From NCBI GenBank assembly GCA_026706385.1, contig JAPOYV010000094.1, forward strand, positions 79,161 to 143,160: 64,000 nt of DNA. The letters run 5' to 3'. How positions within the stretch are numbered: the first letter of the stretch is position 1; each line of letters opens with the position of its first letter. The position numbers and the translations under genes are program-made. Positions 16,935-26,727 of the stretch are shown here, one piece after another. The notes below the pieces were generated by a model. That model was not told where the DNA came from, made no database searches, and saw nothing but the letters and a program-made list of their open reading frames with translations. Source of the stretch: Gammaproteobacteria bacterium. GTDB taxonomy: Bacteria; Pseudomonadota; Gammaproteobacteria; Pseudomonadales; Azotimanducaceae.

Positions 16935-16959
16935 GCACACACGTACGGAGGAGAGTTTC

Positions 16960-17421
16960 GTGGCTGAGGAGACAGTCGACCAGGACATCCAAGACCTGCG
17001 GGATCAGTTCTTGAACCGCGAGTTCGACGAGGTGACCTTCGAGATCGATGGTACGCGGTTCGCCGAGTACGCGAAGGTCTGCGGCGAAACCGCAACCAAG
17101 TTCACCGACCCCGGCGACCCCGATTTCCAGGCGCCGCCGACGTTCGTATCCACGCTGGTCGGCGGTCGCAGCATGCCGCCGGACTTCCCCAACCTCGGCG
17201 GCATGGGCATGGACGCCGGCAAGCTGGTGGAGTGGAAGGCCCCGGTGCGCGACCAGGCAACCCTCACCGGCCGTAGCCACCTGCACGACATCTACACGAA
17301 GACCGGGCGCTCAGGCCGTATGGTGTTCCTGGTGACACGCATGGAGTTGTACGACTCCGACGGCACCCACGTCGCCAACGCCGACACCCGAACCGTGATC
17401 CGGGAGAGACCCCGTGGCTGA
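16960..17421 (+). CDS. MaoC/FAS1-type dehydratase-like half, N-terminal type
   Basis: The 153-residue protein resembles the N-terminal hot-dog half of MaoC-like enoyl-CoA hydratases (FRFAEYAKVCGETATKFTDPGDPDFQAPPTFV style region at residues 33-63). GTG at 16960 follows a GGAGGAG ribosome binding site. It overlaps the next gene by 8 bases, which encodes the second hot-dog half. The two probably form a heterodimer that hydrates an enoyl thioester, as in other split MaoC pairs; the substrate is unknown. Confidence 0.8.
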   Translation: MAEETVDQDIQDLRDQFLNREFDEVTFEIDGTRFAEYAKVCGETATKFTDPGDPDFQAPPTFVSTLVGGRSMPPDFPNLGGMGMDAGKLVEWKAPVRDQATLTGRSHLHDIYTKTGRSGRMVFLVTRMELYDSDGTHVANADTRTVIRERPRG

Positions 17422-17842
17422 ATCCATCCCCACCGTCAACGCCATCGCCGATGTCGAGTTCGGCGGCGAACTGCCGGCTTTTACCCCGGACACAAGCATT
17501 GATGCCACGCGCCGCTTCGGTCAGCACGTCGGCTGGAATACGCCGCGCTTCACCGACCATGACGGTGCGCGCAAGGAAGGCCTGCCTGGCGCGATCGTGC
17601 CCGGCGTGATGAGCCAGGGGTTCCTCGGTGCGATGATCCACCGCTGGGCCCCGACGGCTGAGATCGTCACCATCGATACCGTATTCCGCGCCCCCGTGCT
17701 GGTCGATCAGCCGCACAAGATCACCGGCGTCGTCACGGACATCGACGAGGACGAATTGACCGTCGAGATCGACCTGACGGTGACCAACGAAGCCGGCGAG
17801 ACGCGCGTCTTCGGAACGGCGACGGCGAAATTGCCCTCCTGA
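17414..17842 (+). CDS. MaoC-like dehydratase half, C-terminal type
   Basis: The 142-residue protein has a MaoC hot-dog domain with the helix segment WNTPRFTDHDGARKEGLPGAIVPGVMSQGFLGAMI near residues 41-75, where Asp and His in this class act in hydration; here the catalytic segment is NTPRFTDHDGAR. It starts at GTG within the end of the previous gene. Together they look like a split form of a fused double hot-dog dehydratase. Confidence 0.8.
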   Translation: MAESIPTVNAIADVEFGGELPAFTPDTSIDATRRFGQHVGWNTPRFTDHDGARKEGLPGAIVPGVMSQGFLGAMIHRWAPTAEIVTIDTVFRAPVLVDQPHKITGVVTDIDEDELTVEIDLTVTNEAGETRVFGTATAKLPS

Positions 17843-17855
17843 AACCCGGAGCACC

Positions 17856-18250
17856 GTGGCATCGGTCTCGCAGGTGTTCCGGCACGTAGGCGCCCCACTG
17901 ACGAACATCCGCTGGTCTTGGGGTGCTGTGTCCGAAAACGGCGATGTCTATCTCAAAGTGTGGGCCGACGAGTTCCACCGAGCAAACGGCAGGCTTTGGG
18001 CTCGCTTGACCCGCCACTCGGCCTTTGTACAGAACCCCGGCCATCCGGGATGGCTCGAGAGGAAAAGGCATGTGTCAATGGTGCGGCAGGGAGCCAAGTC
18101 GTTCGCCGTCCTGTGCAGGGCCAAAGACACGAGGGCGAACCCTGGACAATCGCAAGCATCGACGACAAGCGGTTGTTCATCGGCGGGGCTGTTTGCACGG
18201 ATTCGGAGGGCGACAGCTGGCTGGAACTCGTCGAAACCAGGAAGCTGTAG
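17856..18250 (+). pseudogene. Frameshifted conserved gene of unknown function
   Basis: A GTG at 17856 opens a frame reading VFRHVGAPLTNIRWSWGAV, then RLWARLTRHSAFVQNP and FAVLCRAKDTRANP. At about 18137-18140 the coding pattern jumps to another forward frame, which continues WTIASIDDKRLFIGGAV, then GDSWLELVETRKL and a TAG at 18250. Joined, the two parts give a coherent protein of about 130 residues, so one base was lost (or two gained) or there is an assembly error. The joined sequence resembles small conserved proteins I have seen in proteobacteria without a named function. It starts 13 bases after the MaoC stop. Confidence 0.72.
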
Positions 18251-18455
18251 GCTGACGAGGATCCACACGCCCTCGGAGTGTAGGCCGGCCGTCCCGATAC
18301 CGCCGGCTGACTAGGCCTTCAGTCTCGCGGGGAGTTGTCGCGTCGCCCCTTTGGGTAACCTGGCCCTTTCGAGGTCAGAGTCCACGGCCAGCCGGGTGGT
18401 GATTTAGGGGTTCGTACTGTACCTTTCGCCGACCTTTTGCGAACGTGGAGACACC

Positions 18456-19841
18456 GTGCTCGATACCCGCATCGCGCAGTCCGTGATCGACCATGCCGTC
18501 GCCTTAGGAAGCGACTTCGCGGAGGTGTTCGTCGAACGCAACGAGGTGAGCAGCATCGCCACCCTCTCCGACCAGGTGCAGGACTTGAGCTCCGGCATCG
18601 ACTTCGGCATCGGACTGCGCCTGGTATACGGGTCCAAAGTCCTCTACGGCTACACCAATCGCACCGAGGAGGACGAACTTAGGCGCATCGTGACCGAACT
18701 GGCGGCGAAGGACCGTCGCGACCCCGCCACCTCGGCCGGCGCCTTCGACTTCCGCGCCTTCGACGACGCCCATAGCGCAACACGGACGCTGTCCGGCGAG
18801 CCGACGCTGCGCGAGAAGGTGGACTACCTGTTCGCCGCCAATCGGGCGGCCCGAGCCGCCGGCAACCAGATCTCCCAGACCCGCGGCGCCTGCGCGCAGC
18901 GTCAACAGGCGGTGGAGATCTTCAACAGCGACGGGTTGCATACGCACGACACCCGTCACTACATCCGCGCGACGCTTCAAGCCGTGGCCGCGAGCGGCAA
19001 CGAACAGGCCACCGGCTCGCAAACCGACGGCGGCCTGCTCGGATGGGAGATCGTCGAGACGCTCGACCCGGAGGTGTGCGGGACGGAGGCCGCCCGCCAG
19101 GCGTTGGTGAACCTGGCCGCGAAACCGTGTCCCTCCGGCCGCATGCCCGTGGTCATCGGCAACGGTTTCGGCGGCGTGATCTTCCACGAAGCCTGCGGCC
19201 ACCTGCTCGAGACCACGTCCGTTGCGAAGCAGGCCTCCGTCTTCCACGACCGGCTCGGCGAGACGATCGCGAGTTCCGCGGTCAGCGCGGTGGACGACGG
19301 CACGCTGACGCACGAATGGGGCTCGATCAACATCGACGACGAGGGCATGCGCACCGAGCGCACCCAGCTCATCGAAAACGGCCGCCTCGTCAACTTCCTG
19401 GCGGACCGGCTCGGCGCCGAGAAGACCGGGCATCGGCGGACAGGCTCCGGACGCCGCCAGAGCTACCGTTTCGCGCCCGCCTCGCGCATGCGCAATACGT
19501 TCATCGAACCCGGCGAGGACAGCCTGGACGACATGATCGGCTCCATCGACCACGGCATCTATGCCGCGCGCATGGGCGGCGGGTCCGTGCAACCCGGCAC
19601 CGGCGAGTTCAACTTCGCGGTCACGGAGGGCTACGTCATCGACGACGGGAAGATCGGACACCCCGTCAAGGCGGCAACGCTGATCAGCACGGGTCCCGAT
19701 GTCCTGCGCCGCATCTCCATGGTCGGCTCGGACTTCGCGCTGGCGACGGGAATGTGCGGCTCCGTCTCCGGAATGGTCCCGACAACCGTTGGCCAAGCTA
19801 CGCTCAAGGTCGACGACATCCTGGTCGGTGGCAACGCCTGA
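18456..19841 (+). CDS. tldD: TldD-type metalloprotease subunit
   Basis: The 461-residue protein is TldD, the catalytic subunit of the TldD/TldE peptidase. The zinc site HEACGH (HExxxH) lies near residue 249 in FHEACGHLLE. GSINIDDEG near 290 and the SVSGMVPTTVGQATLKV tail are typical. The complex degrades unfolded peptides and matures some ribosomal peptides and CcdA-type antitoxins. It starts at GTG. The stop TGA shares a base with the TldE ATG, so the two are translated in tandem. The 205 bases upstream contain no gene. Confidence 0.94.
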   Translation: MLDTRIAQSVIDHAVALGSDFAEVFVERNEVSSIATLSDQVQDLSSGIDFGIGLRLVYGSKVLYGYTNRTEEDELRRIVTELAAKDRRDPATSAGAFDFRAFDDAHSATRTLSGEPTLREKVDYLFAANRAARAAGNQISQTRGACAQRQQAVEIFNSDGLHTHDTRHYIRATLQAVAASGNEQATGSQTDGGLLGWEIVETLDPEVCGTEAARQALVNLAAKPCPSGRMPVVIGNGFGGVIFHEACGHLLETTSVAKQASVFHDRLGETIASSAVSAVDDGTLTHEWGSINIDDEGMRTERTQLIENGRLVNFLADRLGAEKTGHRRTGSGRRQSYRFAPASRMRNTFIEPGEDSLDDMIGSIDHGIYAARMGGGSVQPGTGEFNFAVTEGYVIDDGKIGHPVKAATLISTGPDVLRRISMVGSDFALATGMCGSVSGMVPTTVGQATLKVDDILVGGNA

Positions 19842-21178
19842 TGGCCGATCCGCTTATCGAAGCCCACGCCCACCACGTACTCGACCAGGTGACCGGTGCC
19901 GGCGCCGCCGGCGACCTGATCGTCCAGCAGGACGCCTCCCTGTCGCTCAAGGCCCACGATGGCGACCTCGAGGAACACAAGGTCAACTCCACGCGCGTCT
20001 ACGGCGTGCGGGTGATCAAGGACTGCCGCGCGGGGATCGCGTACAGCGAAGCGGCGGATGCGGCGGCTCTCGACTCCATGGTCGCGCAGGCCCTGCAGAA
20101 CGCGGCTTTCGCCCGCGAGGACGACAAAGAGGCCATCGCCGACGGCAACGGCTCGTTGGCGACGGACGACGCGACTCTGTGTCGCCAGGACGACGTCACC
20201 GTGGAGACCAAGATCGCCGCCGCCCTGGCCATGGAGCGCGAACTCGCCGCCCGCGACAAGGTGCAGAACGTCCCCTACAACGGCGTGCAGGACGTCACCG
20301 CCGAGCGGTACGTCTTCACGACCGCCGGACACACCGCCCACAGCAAGGCCCGGCTGTGCAATGCCTACGCCTACGCTTTGCTCAAGGACGGCGACAAGGA
20401 CGTGCTCGACGGCGTGGAGCGTACGGCGCGCCGGTTCGACGAGCTGGACACGTCGGAAATCGTCGAAGAGACCTATGCACGATGCATAGCGCTGCTCGAT
20501 GGCGAAGCCGTCCCGAGTCGCCACTACGACGTGCTGTTCGACGTGGAGTGTCAAGCCGCGCTGTTCGGTGCCTTCGCCTCGGTGTTTTCCGGCAAGGCGG
20601 CGCGGGACGGCATCAGTCCGCTGCGCGAGCGAATCGGCGAGAAGATCGGCGTGGACAGTCTCGACATCCGCGACGCGCCGCGGCGAACAGAGGGCTTTGG
20701 CTACACCCTGTTCGACGGCGAAGGCATCGCGACCGCCTCGACGACCTTGGTGGCCGGCGGCCGACTAGCCACCCTGGCGCACAACAGCGCCACGGCGGGC
20801 CGCTTCGGCGTCGCCAATACGGGGCATGCCGCACGCTCGCCCAAGACCCCGCTCGGCGTCGCGCTGCACCAGCCCGAAATCGGGCCCGGTGAGATCCTTG
20901 AGTCCGACCTCACGAGCGGCGAATATCTCGAGATCGTGGACCTCGCGGGCTTGCACTCCGGCACCAACGCCGTCTCCGGAGACTTCAGCCTTGGTGCCGC
21001 CGGGTTCCTATGCGCCGACGGCGAGCGACTGCGGCCTGTGCGCAACATCACGGTGGCGGGGAACTTCCTCGACATGCTGACGAAGATCGTTGGCATCGGC
21101 AATGTCCAGCACTGGAATGCAGGCCGCTCGGCGCTGATGGCACGCATCCGCTTCGGCGACATGCCAATCTCGGGCTAG
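19841..21178 (+). CDS. pmbA: TldE/PmbA subunit of the TldD/TldE protease
   Basis: The 445-residue protein is homologous to TldD but lacks the HExxxH zinc site, as expected for TldE. Diagnostic segments are TRVYGVRVIKDCRAGIAYSEAAD near residue 50, VLFDVECQAALFGAF near 230 and LHSGTNAVSGDFSLGAAGF near 370. It forms the heterodimer with TldD and shapes the substrate groove. The ATG overlaps the tldD stop by one base. A 42-base tandem repeat begins 27 bases after its stop. Confidence 0.93.
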   Translation: MADPLIEAHAHHVLDQVTGAGAAGDLIVQQDASLSLKAHDGDLEEHKVNSTRVYGVRVIKDCRAGIAYSEAADAAALDSMVAQALQNAAFAREDDKEAIADGNGSLATDDATLCRQDDVTVETKIAAALAMERELAARDKVQNVPYNGVQDVTAERYVFTTAGHTAHSKARLCNAYAYALLKDGDKDVLDGVERTARRFDELDTSEIVEETYARCIALLDGEAVPSRHYDVLFDVECQAALFGAFASVFSGKAARDGISPLRERIGEKIGVDSLDIRDAPRRTEGFGYTLFDGEGIATASTTLVAGGRLATLAHNSATAGRFGVANTGHAARSPKTPLGVALHQPEIGPGEILESDLTSGEYLEIVDLAGLHSGTNAVSGDFSLGAAGFLCADGERLRPVRNITVAGNFLDMLTKIVGIGNVQHWNAGRSALMARIRFGDMPISG

Positions 21179-21205
21179 GGGCCGCCCGCGGTGAAGCGGA
21201 AACGG

Positions 21206-21289
21206 GAGCCCTCAGCCGGGGAGCGCGAGGGGGAACCCCTCGCAGTGGAGCCCTCAGCCGGGGAGCGCGAGGGGGAACCCCTCGCAGTA
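21206..21289 (+). repeat. 42-bp direct tandem repeat, two copies, each with a hairpin
   Basis: Two head-to-tail copies span 21206-21247 and 21248-21289 and differ only at the last base. Each contains a perfect 8-bp hairpin, GCGAGGGG, loop GAA, CCCCTCGC, at 21225-21243 and 21267-21285. The unit length is 14 codons; read from a GTG at 21191 it would encode EPSAGEREGEPLAV twice in frame with the following dioxygenase. The copies may be an intergenic repetitive element or a young duplication. Confidence 0.93.
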
Positions 21290-21304
21290 AAGAAGGAACG
21301 AGAC

Positions 21305-22441
21305 ATGAACGATGACGGCGACACGACGTTGGAGGGCCTTTTCGAGCCCAGAGGCCTGAACAAGCCCCGTGGGCGCGGAAACCGAACCGACGGGTGGATC
21401 GGCGGACGTGCGGACACCTGGTTCGGGCACTACCGGGAGAATCCGGCAAGCCGCGCCGGTGCGGACGCGCGCCGCATGGCGACCGACGAAGCCTACGCGG
21501 CCCGGGTGGCGGGCACGTTGCGCGAACGCGATGCCGCCGGCGTGGAGGACGAGGACGCCGAACTCTCGATCGAACCGCTCTCGCCGGGCATCGGGGCGAT
21601 CATTCACGGCGTGGACTTGGCGAACCCCACGGCGCGCCACGTAAGACGCATTTGGAGCGCCTTGATGGAGCGGAAGGTCGTCTTTTTCCGCGATCAGGGC
21701 CACATCACGCGCGACGAGCACATCGCATTCGGCAAGCGCTTCGCCGACGTCGGCTTCGCCTACGGTCGCCAGCGCGCCCTGGCGGCGAACAACTCACCGC
21801 CCGACCATCCCGAGGTCCTCCGCTTGTACGCCGACGAGGCGCGCCCGTTCGCCGCCGCCAATTGGCACTCGGACGTCACGTGGTCGAACCGGCCTCCCCT
21901 CGGTTCGATCCTGTTGTCGCGCAAATCGCCGCCCGTCGGCGGTGACACGATCTTCGTCGACTGCTACGCCCTGTGGGACAGCCTGAGTCCGGTTCTCAAG
22001 ACCTTTCTCGAGGGCCGAACTGCCGCCCATGGCCGCGCGGGTCACGACGAGGCCGAGCACCCGATCTGCCGCACCCATCCGGTGACCGGCAAATGCGCGC
22101 TCTACATCAATCCCACGTTCACCAACTCAATTCGCGGCATGGCACCGGCGGATTCCGCACGGCTGCTTTCACAACTCTACGCCAAGATGTACTCCACGCC
22201 GGAACACACATGCCGATTCCGCTGGCGGGACGGTTCGGTCGCCATGTGGGACAACCGCAGTTGCCAGCACTACGCGGTGTCCGACTTCTGGCCCCACGAG
22301 CGCCGCATGGAACGGGTCACGTTGGTCGACCCGTCCGCCGAGGACGAAGTGCCGTTCTGGGAGGACGCAAGCGGGAAGCGCCACTACAGCGTGCTGTTGA
22401 CCTCCCAGGAAGCGATCGATACGCCGTTGGGGTATTCCTAG
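21305..22441 (+). CDS. TauD/TfdA family dioxygenase with N-terminal extension
   Basis: The 378-residue protein is an Fe(II)/2-oxoglutarate dioxygenase. The iron triad is in NWHSDVTW (His and Asp near 190) and the distal His in NRSCQHYAVSDF near 325, with Arg in ERRMERVTL. The TauD core begins at about residue 88 (LSIEPLSPGIGAIIHGVDLA); the preceding 85 residues are hydrophilic and unusual. ATG at 21305 is chosen, though a GTG at 21191 would extend it through the tandem repeat. Substrates in this family include taurine and aryloxyacids; none can be assigned. Confidence 0.9.
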   Translation: MNDDGDTTLEGLFEPRGLNKPRGRGNRTDGWIGGRADTWFGHYRENPASRAGADARRMATDEAYAARVAGTLRERDAAGVEDEDAELSIEPLSPGIGAIIHGVDLANPTARHVRRIWSALMERKVVFFRDQGHITRDEHIAFGKRFADVGFAYGRQRALAANNSPPDHPEVLRLYADEARPFAAANWHSDVTWSNRPPLGSILLSRKSPPVGGDTIFVDCYALWDSLSPVLKTFLEGRTAAHGRAGHDEAEHPICRTHPVTGKCALYINPTFTNSIRGMAPADSARLLSQLYAKMYSTPEHTCRFRWRDGSVAMWDNRSCQHYAVSDFWPHERRMERVTLVDPSAEDEVPFWEDASGKRHYSVLLTSQEAIDTPLGYS

Positions 22442-22575
22442 CGAGCACCCCACGGCTGGCACTGCGCTTCGCTACGCTGTGCGCAGGGCCGCCTTCGCCC
22501 CAGCCCCGCCGTCGATCGTGGCACATCCGCCGACGGTCGCTGCGCTCCCTCTGGCGGATGTCCCATGAAAGGACG

Positions 22576-22986
22576 TTAGCCTGGGCTTCTATCGAAACTC
22601 GGCAGTTCGCCTGATGTCTCCACCCAGGGCTGGCTGCTTGCCATCCAGATGTGCACCGCGGGCTTGAGCCAACCCGGGTCGTCCAGCGTGGCCGCCTTCA
22701 GGACGGTCATAGCGGCGTTGGCCGACAATTCGGACAAGATCGGCGAGCCGCAGGTCGGGCAGAACCGGCGCGTCACCTGGTTGCCGCTGTCCGTATCCAC
22801 CGTGAAACCGCCCAGTTCGCCGGTCAAGGTCAACGCCTCGGTGGGCACCCCGACGATGGTCGAGTACGCGCCGCCCGAGGCGTATTGGCAGTCGCGGCAG
22901 TGGCAATGGCCGACGAACACCGGCTCCGCGCTGCATTGGTAGCGGATCTGTCCGCAACGACAGCCGCCCTCGAACTCCGCTGCCAT
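22576..22986 (-). CDS. GFA/CENP-V family zinc-binding protein
   Basis: The 136-residue protein has the GFA fold signature: GGCRCGQIRYQC at the N-terminus, GHCHCRDCQYASGG near residue 28 and RFCPTCGSPI near 75, giving two zinc sites. The namesake was described as glutathione-dependent formaldehyde-activating enzyme, but most members lack a proven reaction. ATG at 22986 is preferred because an AAGGAG site lies 7 bases upstream. It is convergent with the TauD-like gene. Confidence 0.9.
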   Translation of the reverse strand: MAAEFEGGCRCGQIRYQCSAEPVFVGHCHCRDCQYASGGAYSTIVGVPTEALTLTGELGGFTVDTDSGNQVTRRFCPTCGSPILSELSANAAMTVLKAATLDDPGWLKPAVHIWMASSQPWVETSGELPSFDRSPG

Positions 22987-23055
22987 TTCCACACTCCTTC
23001 GAGTCGTCGACCAAGCATAGCGCGAGTTCCGCCACCGCTGGGGGGACCCGCCGGG

Positions 23056-25455
23056 TCAGGTCCGTACGGGCCGCCACCTGCGCAGCATCAGCGAACTCGA
23101 CACCACGCACACGCTCGACAGCGCCATCGCCGCCGCCGCCAGCGTGGGGCTCAGGTAGCCGAGCGCCGCCAATGGGATGCCGACGACGTTGTAGATGAAG
23201 GCCCAGAACAGGTTGTGCTTGATCTTGCGCAGGGTCGCCCGACTGACGTCGATCGCTGCCGGAATCAGCACAGGATCCGGGCGCATCAGCGTGACCGCAG
23301 CCGTTTCCATGGCGATGTCCGTACCTGTTCCCATGGCGATGCCCACGTCCGCGGCGGCCAACGCGGGGGCGTCGTTGATCCCGTCCCCGACCATGGCGAC
23401 GCACGCACCTTGGGCCATGCGGGCGTTGACGGTCTCCGCCTTGTGTTCGGGTTGGACCCCGCCCAGCGCTTCATCGACGCCCACGGCCTCTCCCAGTTGG
23501 GCAACGACCGCCGGTGAGTCGCCGGAGAGCAGCACGGTCCGCATCCCCGCGCCCTTGAGTTCGTCGACGGCTTCCCATGCTTTCGGCCGAACCGGGTCGG
23601 CAAGCCGCACGGTCCCGCGAACGCCCGTCTCGTCGGCCACCCAGACCGTCGTCTCCCCGGCCAGCGACTCGTCGCCGTTCCCAGGCACGATGCCGACGAA
23701 ATCGGCGTTGCCGATCCGTACGAGCGTACCCTCAACGTCGCCGCTCACGCCTTGGCCAACGTGGTTGCGAAAGTCGGTGACGGCGGGCGGCTCGATGCCC
23801 TCGCGTTGCGCGTAGTCCACGATGGCCTTCGCGAGCGGGTGTTCGCTCGCCTGCTGCACCGCGGCCGCCAGGCGGACGACGTCGCGCTCGTCACCACGAT
23901 GCGCGTTCACCGCGGTGACCGCGGGACGGCCCGCGGTGAGTGTGCCCGTCTTGTCGAAGATCACGGTGTCGACGTGTGGTGCGCGCTCTAGCGTGTCGAC
24001 GTCCTTGATGAGGATGCCCGCGCGGGCTGCGGCGCCCGTGCCGACCATGATGGCGGTCGGCGTGGCGAGGCCCAAGGCGCATGGACAGGCGATGACCAGC
24101 ACCGAGACCGCAGCGATCAGGGACGTTTCAAAGTCGCCGCCTGCGACGAGCCAAACCGCTAGGGTTGCGGCGGCGAACGCAACGACCGCAGGCACGAACA
24201 CCTGGCTGACCCGATCCACCAGCCGCTGCACGCCTGCCTTGCCACCTTGGGCGTCAGTCACCAACCGCACGATCCGCGCCAGCGTGCTCTCTGCGCCGAC
24301 CGTGGTGGTCCGCACCTCGAGGTAGCCGGTGGTATTCACGGCACCGCCCGTGACACTGTCGCCGAGTCCCTTGGCAACGGGCAGGCTCTCGCCGGTCAGC
24401 AACGACTCGTCGACTTCGCTGGCGCCTCCGATCACCTCCCCGTCGACGGGGACACGTTCGCCCGGCCGGACCATGACCACATCCCCCGGCAGGACTTCGC
24501 CCGCCGCCACGTCCTCCCACCGGCCGTCCTCCCGCCGCACGCGGGCCGTTGCCGGCCGCAAGTCCATAAGCTGGCGTATGGCACTGGTCGTGGCGCGCTT
24601 GGCCCGCGACTCGAGGTACTTGCCGAGGAGCACCAACGTGATGATCACCGCCGAAGCCTCGAAATACAGCTCGCCGTCCGCCGCCTCGCCGAGCACGGTC
24701 AACAGGTACCAGCTATAGACGTATGCGGCCGTCGTACCCATGACCACCAGCACATCCATGTTGGCCCGGCCGCCACGCAGCGCGTTGAAGGCAGCGCGGT
24801 AGAAGCGCGCGCCCAGCACGAACTGTACCGGGGTCGCCAGCAGGACTTCCGCAGCCGGCATGAGGTGGATCTCGTCGTAGCCGAGCAACACGAACACCAT
24901 GCCGACGACCATCGGCAGTGTGAGGATCGTGGCGGTCAGGACGACGCGCTTCTCGGCATCCAGGCGGCGCTGGTCTTCGGCCTCGGCGTCCGCTTCGTCC
25001 GCATCCTTGCCTTCGAGGATCAGTTGATAGCCGGCACGGTCCAGCCGCCTTTCCAGGCCCTCGGCCGAGACGTTGCCGGGGAGCAGCGTAACCGTGGCCT
25101 GCTCCAAGGCCAGGTTGACCTCTGCGGCGACGACGCCGGGGGCCTGGCCAAGCACGCTTTCGACCCGCGCCGAGCACGCGCTGCAGGTCATTCCGTGGAC
25201 CGGGTAGGTGCGCACCTCGGTACGCACGCCGTAGCCCGCTCGCGCCACGACCTCGGTCAGCATCGCCGCATCCGTGGTGTCGTCGATCACGACGGCCGCC
25301 CGTTCAGTCGCCAGATTGACGGCTGCGCGGAGAACCCCCGGGGCCGCCTTTAGCGCCCCTTCGACATGGCCGACGCAGGCACTGCAGGTCATGCCGTCGA
25401 TGGCAAGATCCAGGTGCGTCGCCTCGGCGCCCTGATGTTTGGACACGCTATTCAA
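23056..25455 (-). CDS. copA: Copper-translocating P1B-type ATPase
   Basis: The 799-residue ATPase has two N-terminal heavy-metal domains (GMTCSAC with Cys24/Cys27 and Cys91/Cys94), membrane metal site CPC in [11 protein letters not shown], phosphorylation motif DKTGT, the SEHPLAKAI nucleotide site and [10 protein letters not shown]. It exports Cu(I) from the cytoplasm with ATP. A TTG start at 25455 is supported by GGGAG 9 bases upstream; a GTG lies at 25446. It is the last gene of a minus-strand block with a COX3-like protein and a HupE-like protein, so it may supply copper for oxidase assembly as well as detoxify. Confidence 0.95.
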   Translation of the reverse strand: MNSVSKHQGAEATHLDLAIDGMTCSACVGHVEGALKAAPGVLRAAVNLATERAAVVIDDTTDAAMLTEVVARAGYGVRTEVRTYPVHGMTCSACSARVESVLGQAPGVVAAEVNLALEQATVTLLPGNVSAEGLERRLDRAGYQLILEGKDADEADAEAEDQRRLDAEKRVVLTATILTLPMVVGMVFVLLGYDEIHLMPAAEVLLATPVQFVLGARFYRAAFNALRGGRANMDVLVVMGTTAAYVYSWYLLTVLGEAADGELYFEASAVIITLVLLGKYLESRAKRATTSAIRQLMDLRPATARVRREDGRWEDVAAGEVLPGDVVMVRPGERVPVDGEVIGGASEVDESLLTGESLPVAKGLGDSVTGGAVNTTGYLEVRTTTVGAESTLARIVRLVTDAQGGKAGVQRLVDRVSQVFVPAVVAFAAATLAVWLVAGGDFETSLIAAVSVLVIACPCALGLATPTAIMVGTGAAARAGILIKDVDTLERAPHVDTVIFDKTGTLTAGRPAVTAVNAHRGDERDVVRLAAAVQQASEHPLAKAIVDYAQREGIEPPAVTDFRNHVGQGVSGDVEGTLVRIGNADFVGIVPGNGDESLAGETTVWVADETGVRGTVRLADPVRPKAWEAVDELKGAGMRTVLLSGDSPAVVAQLGEAVGVDEALGGVQPEHKAETVNARMAQGACVAMVGDGINDAPALAAADVGIAMGTGTDIAMETAAVTLMRPDPVLIPAAIDVSRATLRKIKHNLFWAFIYNVVGIPLAALGYLSPTLAAAAMALSSVCVVSSSLMLRRWRPVRT

Positions 25456-25500
25456 AAGCGTCGACTCCCTTAGTTGGCCAAGGAAGCCTCACCCTTCCCG

Positions 25501-26160
25501 TCAGGTGTTGACGAACAGGGCCAGCATCCCCAGCCAGATCAGCAGCAGGAAGTGCCAGTACAGGGCGCAAAGGTCGACGCTGCGCCGTAACCGGACATTG
25601 ACGTCCTCGGGATCCACGCCCTCGGCTTCGCTGGCCGCGAAACGTCGCGCGGCGCGGGCCCAGGCCACCAAACCACCGAGCAGGTGGATGCCGTGGACGC
25701 CGGTGATCAGGTAGAAGAACGAATTGGCCGGATTGGCGTAGGCGTAATAGCCTCGCGCGATCAACTGGTTCCAGACCACCAGTTGCAGGGCGAGGAATGC
25801 GAGCGTTATGCCCCCGGCGATCAGGAATGCCAGCTTCGCGGTGCCGTTCTGCCCGCGGTTGCAGGCCCTTCGCGCCCATTCGTAGGCGACGCTGGCGAGG
25901 CCAAGGACGATGGTGTTGAACCACAACAGCGGTGGCTCCGGCATCGGCACCCAGTCCGTCTGCTGACCGCCGAACTCCAGCGGCTCCAGACGCATGTGGT
26001 ACGCCGCGAAGAACAAGAAGAACAAGACGCCCACGATCGCGAGGAACACCACCAACGCGACCTTCTGGTTGGAGGTGGCATACGAGGCCGTGCGCAGGTC
26101 AACGACCGTATCTGGTTGCGCCAGCCAAGGTTTCTCGGCCAAGCGTTTGAAAATGTTCAT
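25501..26160 (-). CDS. Heme-copper oxidase subunit III-like protein
   Basis: The 219-residue protein has about five transmembrane helices and matches cytochrome c oxidase subunit III, with FFLFFAAYHM, the helix TGVHGIHLLGGLVAW near residue 155 and the C-terminal VDLCALYWHFLLLIWLGMLALF. No subunit I or II gene is in the window, so this may be a solitary subunit or one distant from the rest of its complex. It sits 9 bases downstream of the anchor protein gene on the same strand. Confidence 0.85.
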   Translation of the reverse strand: MNIFKRLAEKPWLAQPDTVVDLRTASYATSNQKVALVVFLAIVGVLFFLFFAAYHMRLEPLEFGGQQTDWVPMPEPPLLWFNTIVLGLASVAYEWARRACNRGQNGTAKLAFLIAGGITLAFLALQLVVWNQLIARGYYAYANPANSFFYLITGVHGIHLLGGLVAWARAARRFAASEAEGVDPEDVNVRLRRSVDLCALYWHFLLLIWLGMLALFVNT

Positions 26161-26169
26161 GGGGCTATC

Positions 26170-26727
26170 TTACTCCTGCCACGGCACTCCTGCCGCCGCG
26201 CTGCGCGGAAACGGCACGCGAGCGACGTCGCCGTCCTTGTATTCCGTGGCCCCCGTGGCGAATCCTGCCAGGCGCAACGTCACGGTGAGCGTCCCCGTGG
26301 TGCGGTTCTCCCAGAACCACCCGTGGATGCCGTCGTAAGGCGCAACGTACGTACCAGCATCCCCCGTGCCGCGCCCTTGGGCGAAGCTCTCGGCCGCTTC
26401 GGGATCGGCCCCGGCGGGTTCCGCGTGCAGGTCGAAGACGACCTCGCCGTCCGCCCGCCACGCGTAGACCAGGCCGTCGCCGCCGACGAGATCGTACTTG
26501 ATCTCCACCGATTCGAACGGTGCGAGTTCGAAGACCCGCGTCTCCGACGCGAACGCTGTGTCGGTCCGGTGGGCGTCAACCGGGGGCGCGCCGGCCAAGC
26601 CGAGCAGCCCCAGGGCTCGCCCGACCCCGGTGGGATCCACGCCGAACTCCGCGGGAAGCACGAACGTGACGAACGCGGCGCTCGCCGCCAAGAGTGCCCC
26701 GACGATGGCGAGGACGATGCGCTTCAT
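26170..26727 (-). CDS. Single-pass membrane anchor protein
   Basis: The 185-residue protein has one N-terminal hydrophobic helix (IVLAIVGALLAASAAFVTFVLPAE) followed by FGVDPTGVGRALGL, a combination found in proteins annotated as transmembrane anchor proteins beside HupE-like genes. The C-terminal half (FDLHAEP ... DGIHGWFWENRTTGTLTVTLR) looks like a periplasmic beta-sandwich. ATG at 26727 overlaps the stop of the HupE-like gene as ATGA, tying the two together. The role is unknown; a metal or oxidase-related function is inferred from the neighbours. Confidence 0.78.
   Translation of the reverse strand: MKRIVLAIVGALLAASAAFVTFVLPAEFGVDPTGVGRALGLLGLAGAPPVDAHRTDTAFASETRVFELAPFESVEIKYDLVGGDGLVYAWRADGEVVFDLHAEPAGADPEAAESFAQGRGTGDAGTYVAPYDGIHGWFWENRTTGTLTVTLRLAGFATGATEYKDGDVARVPFPRSAAAGVPWQE

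Noticed and set aside
18504..19796. 430-codon minus-strand frame
   Set aside because: It is the shadow of tldD, which carries HEACGH and the full family pattern.
22442..22575. Short GC-rich dyad after the TauD-like gene as a terminator
   Set aside because: The arms are short and interrupted and there is no T-tract on either strand.
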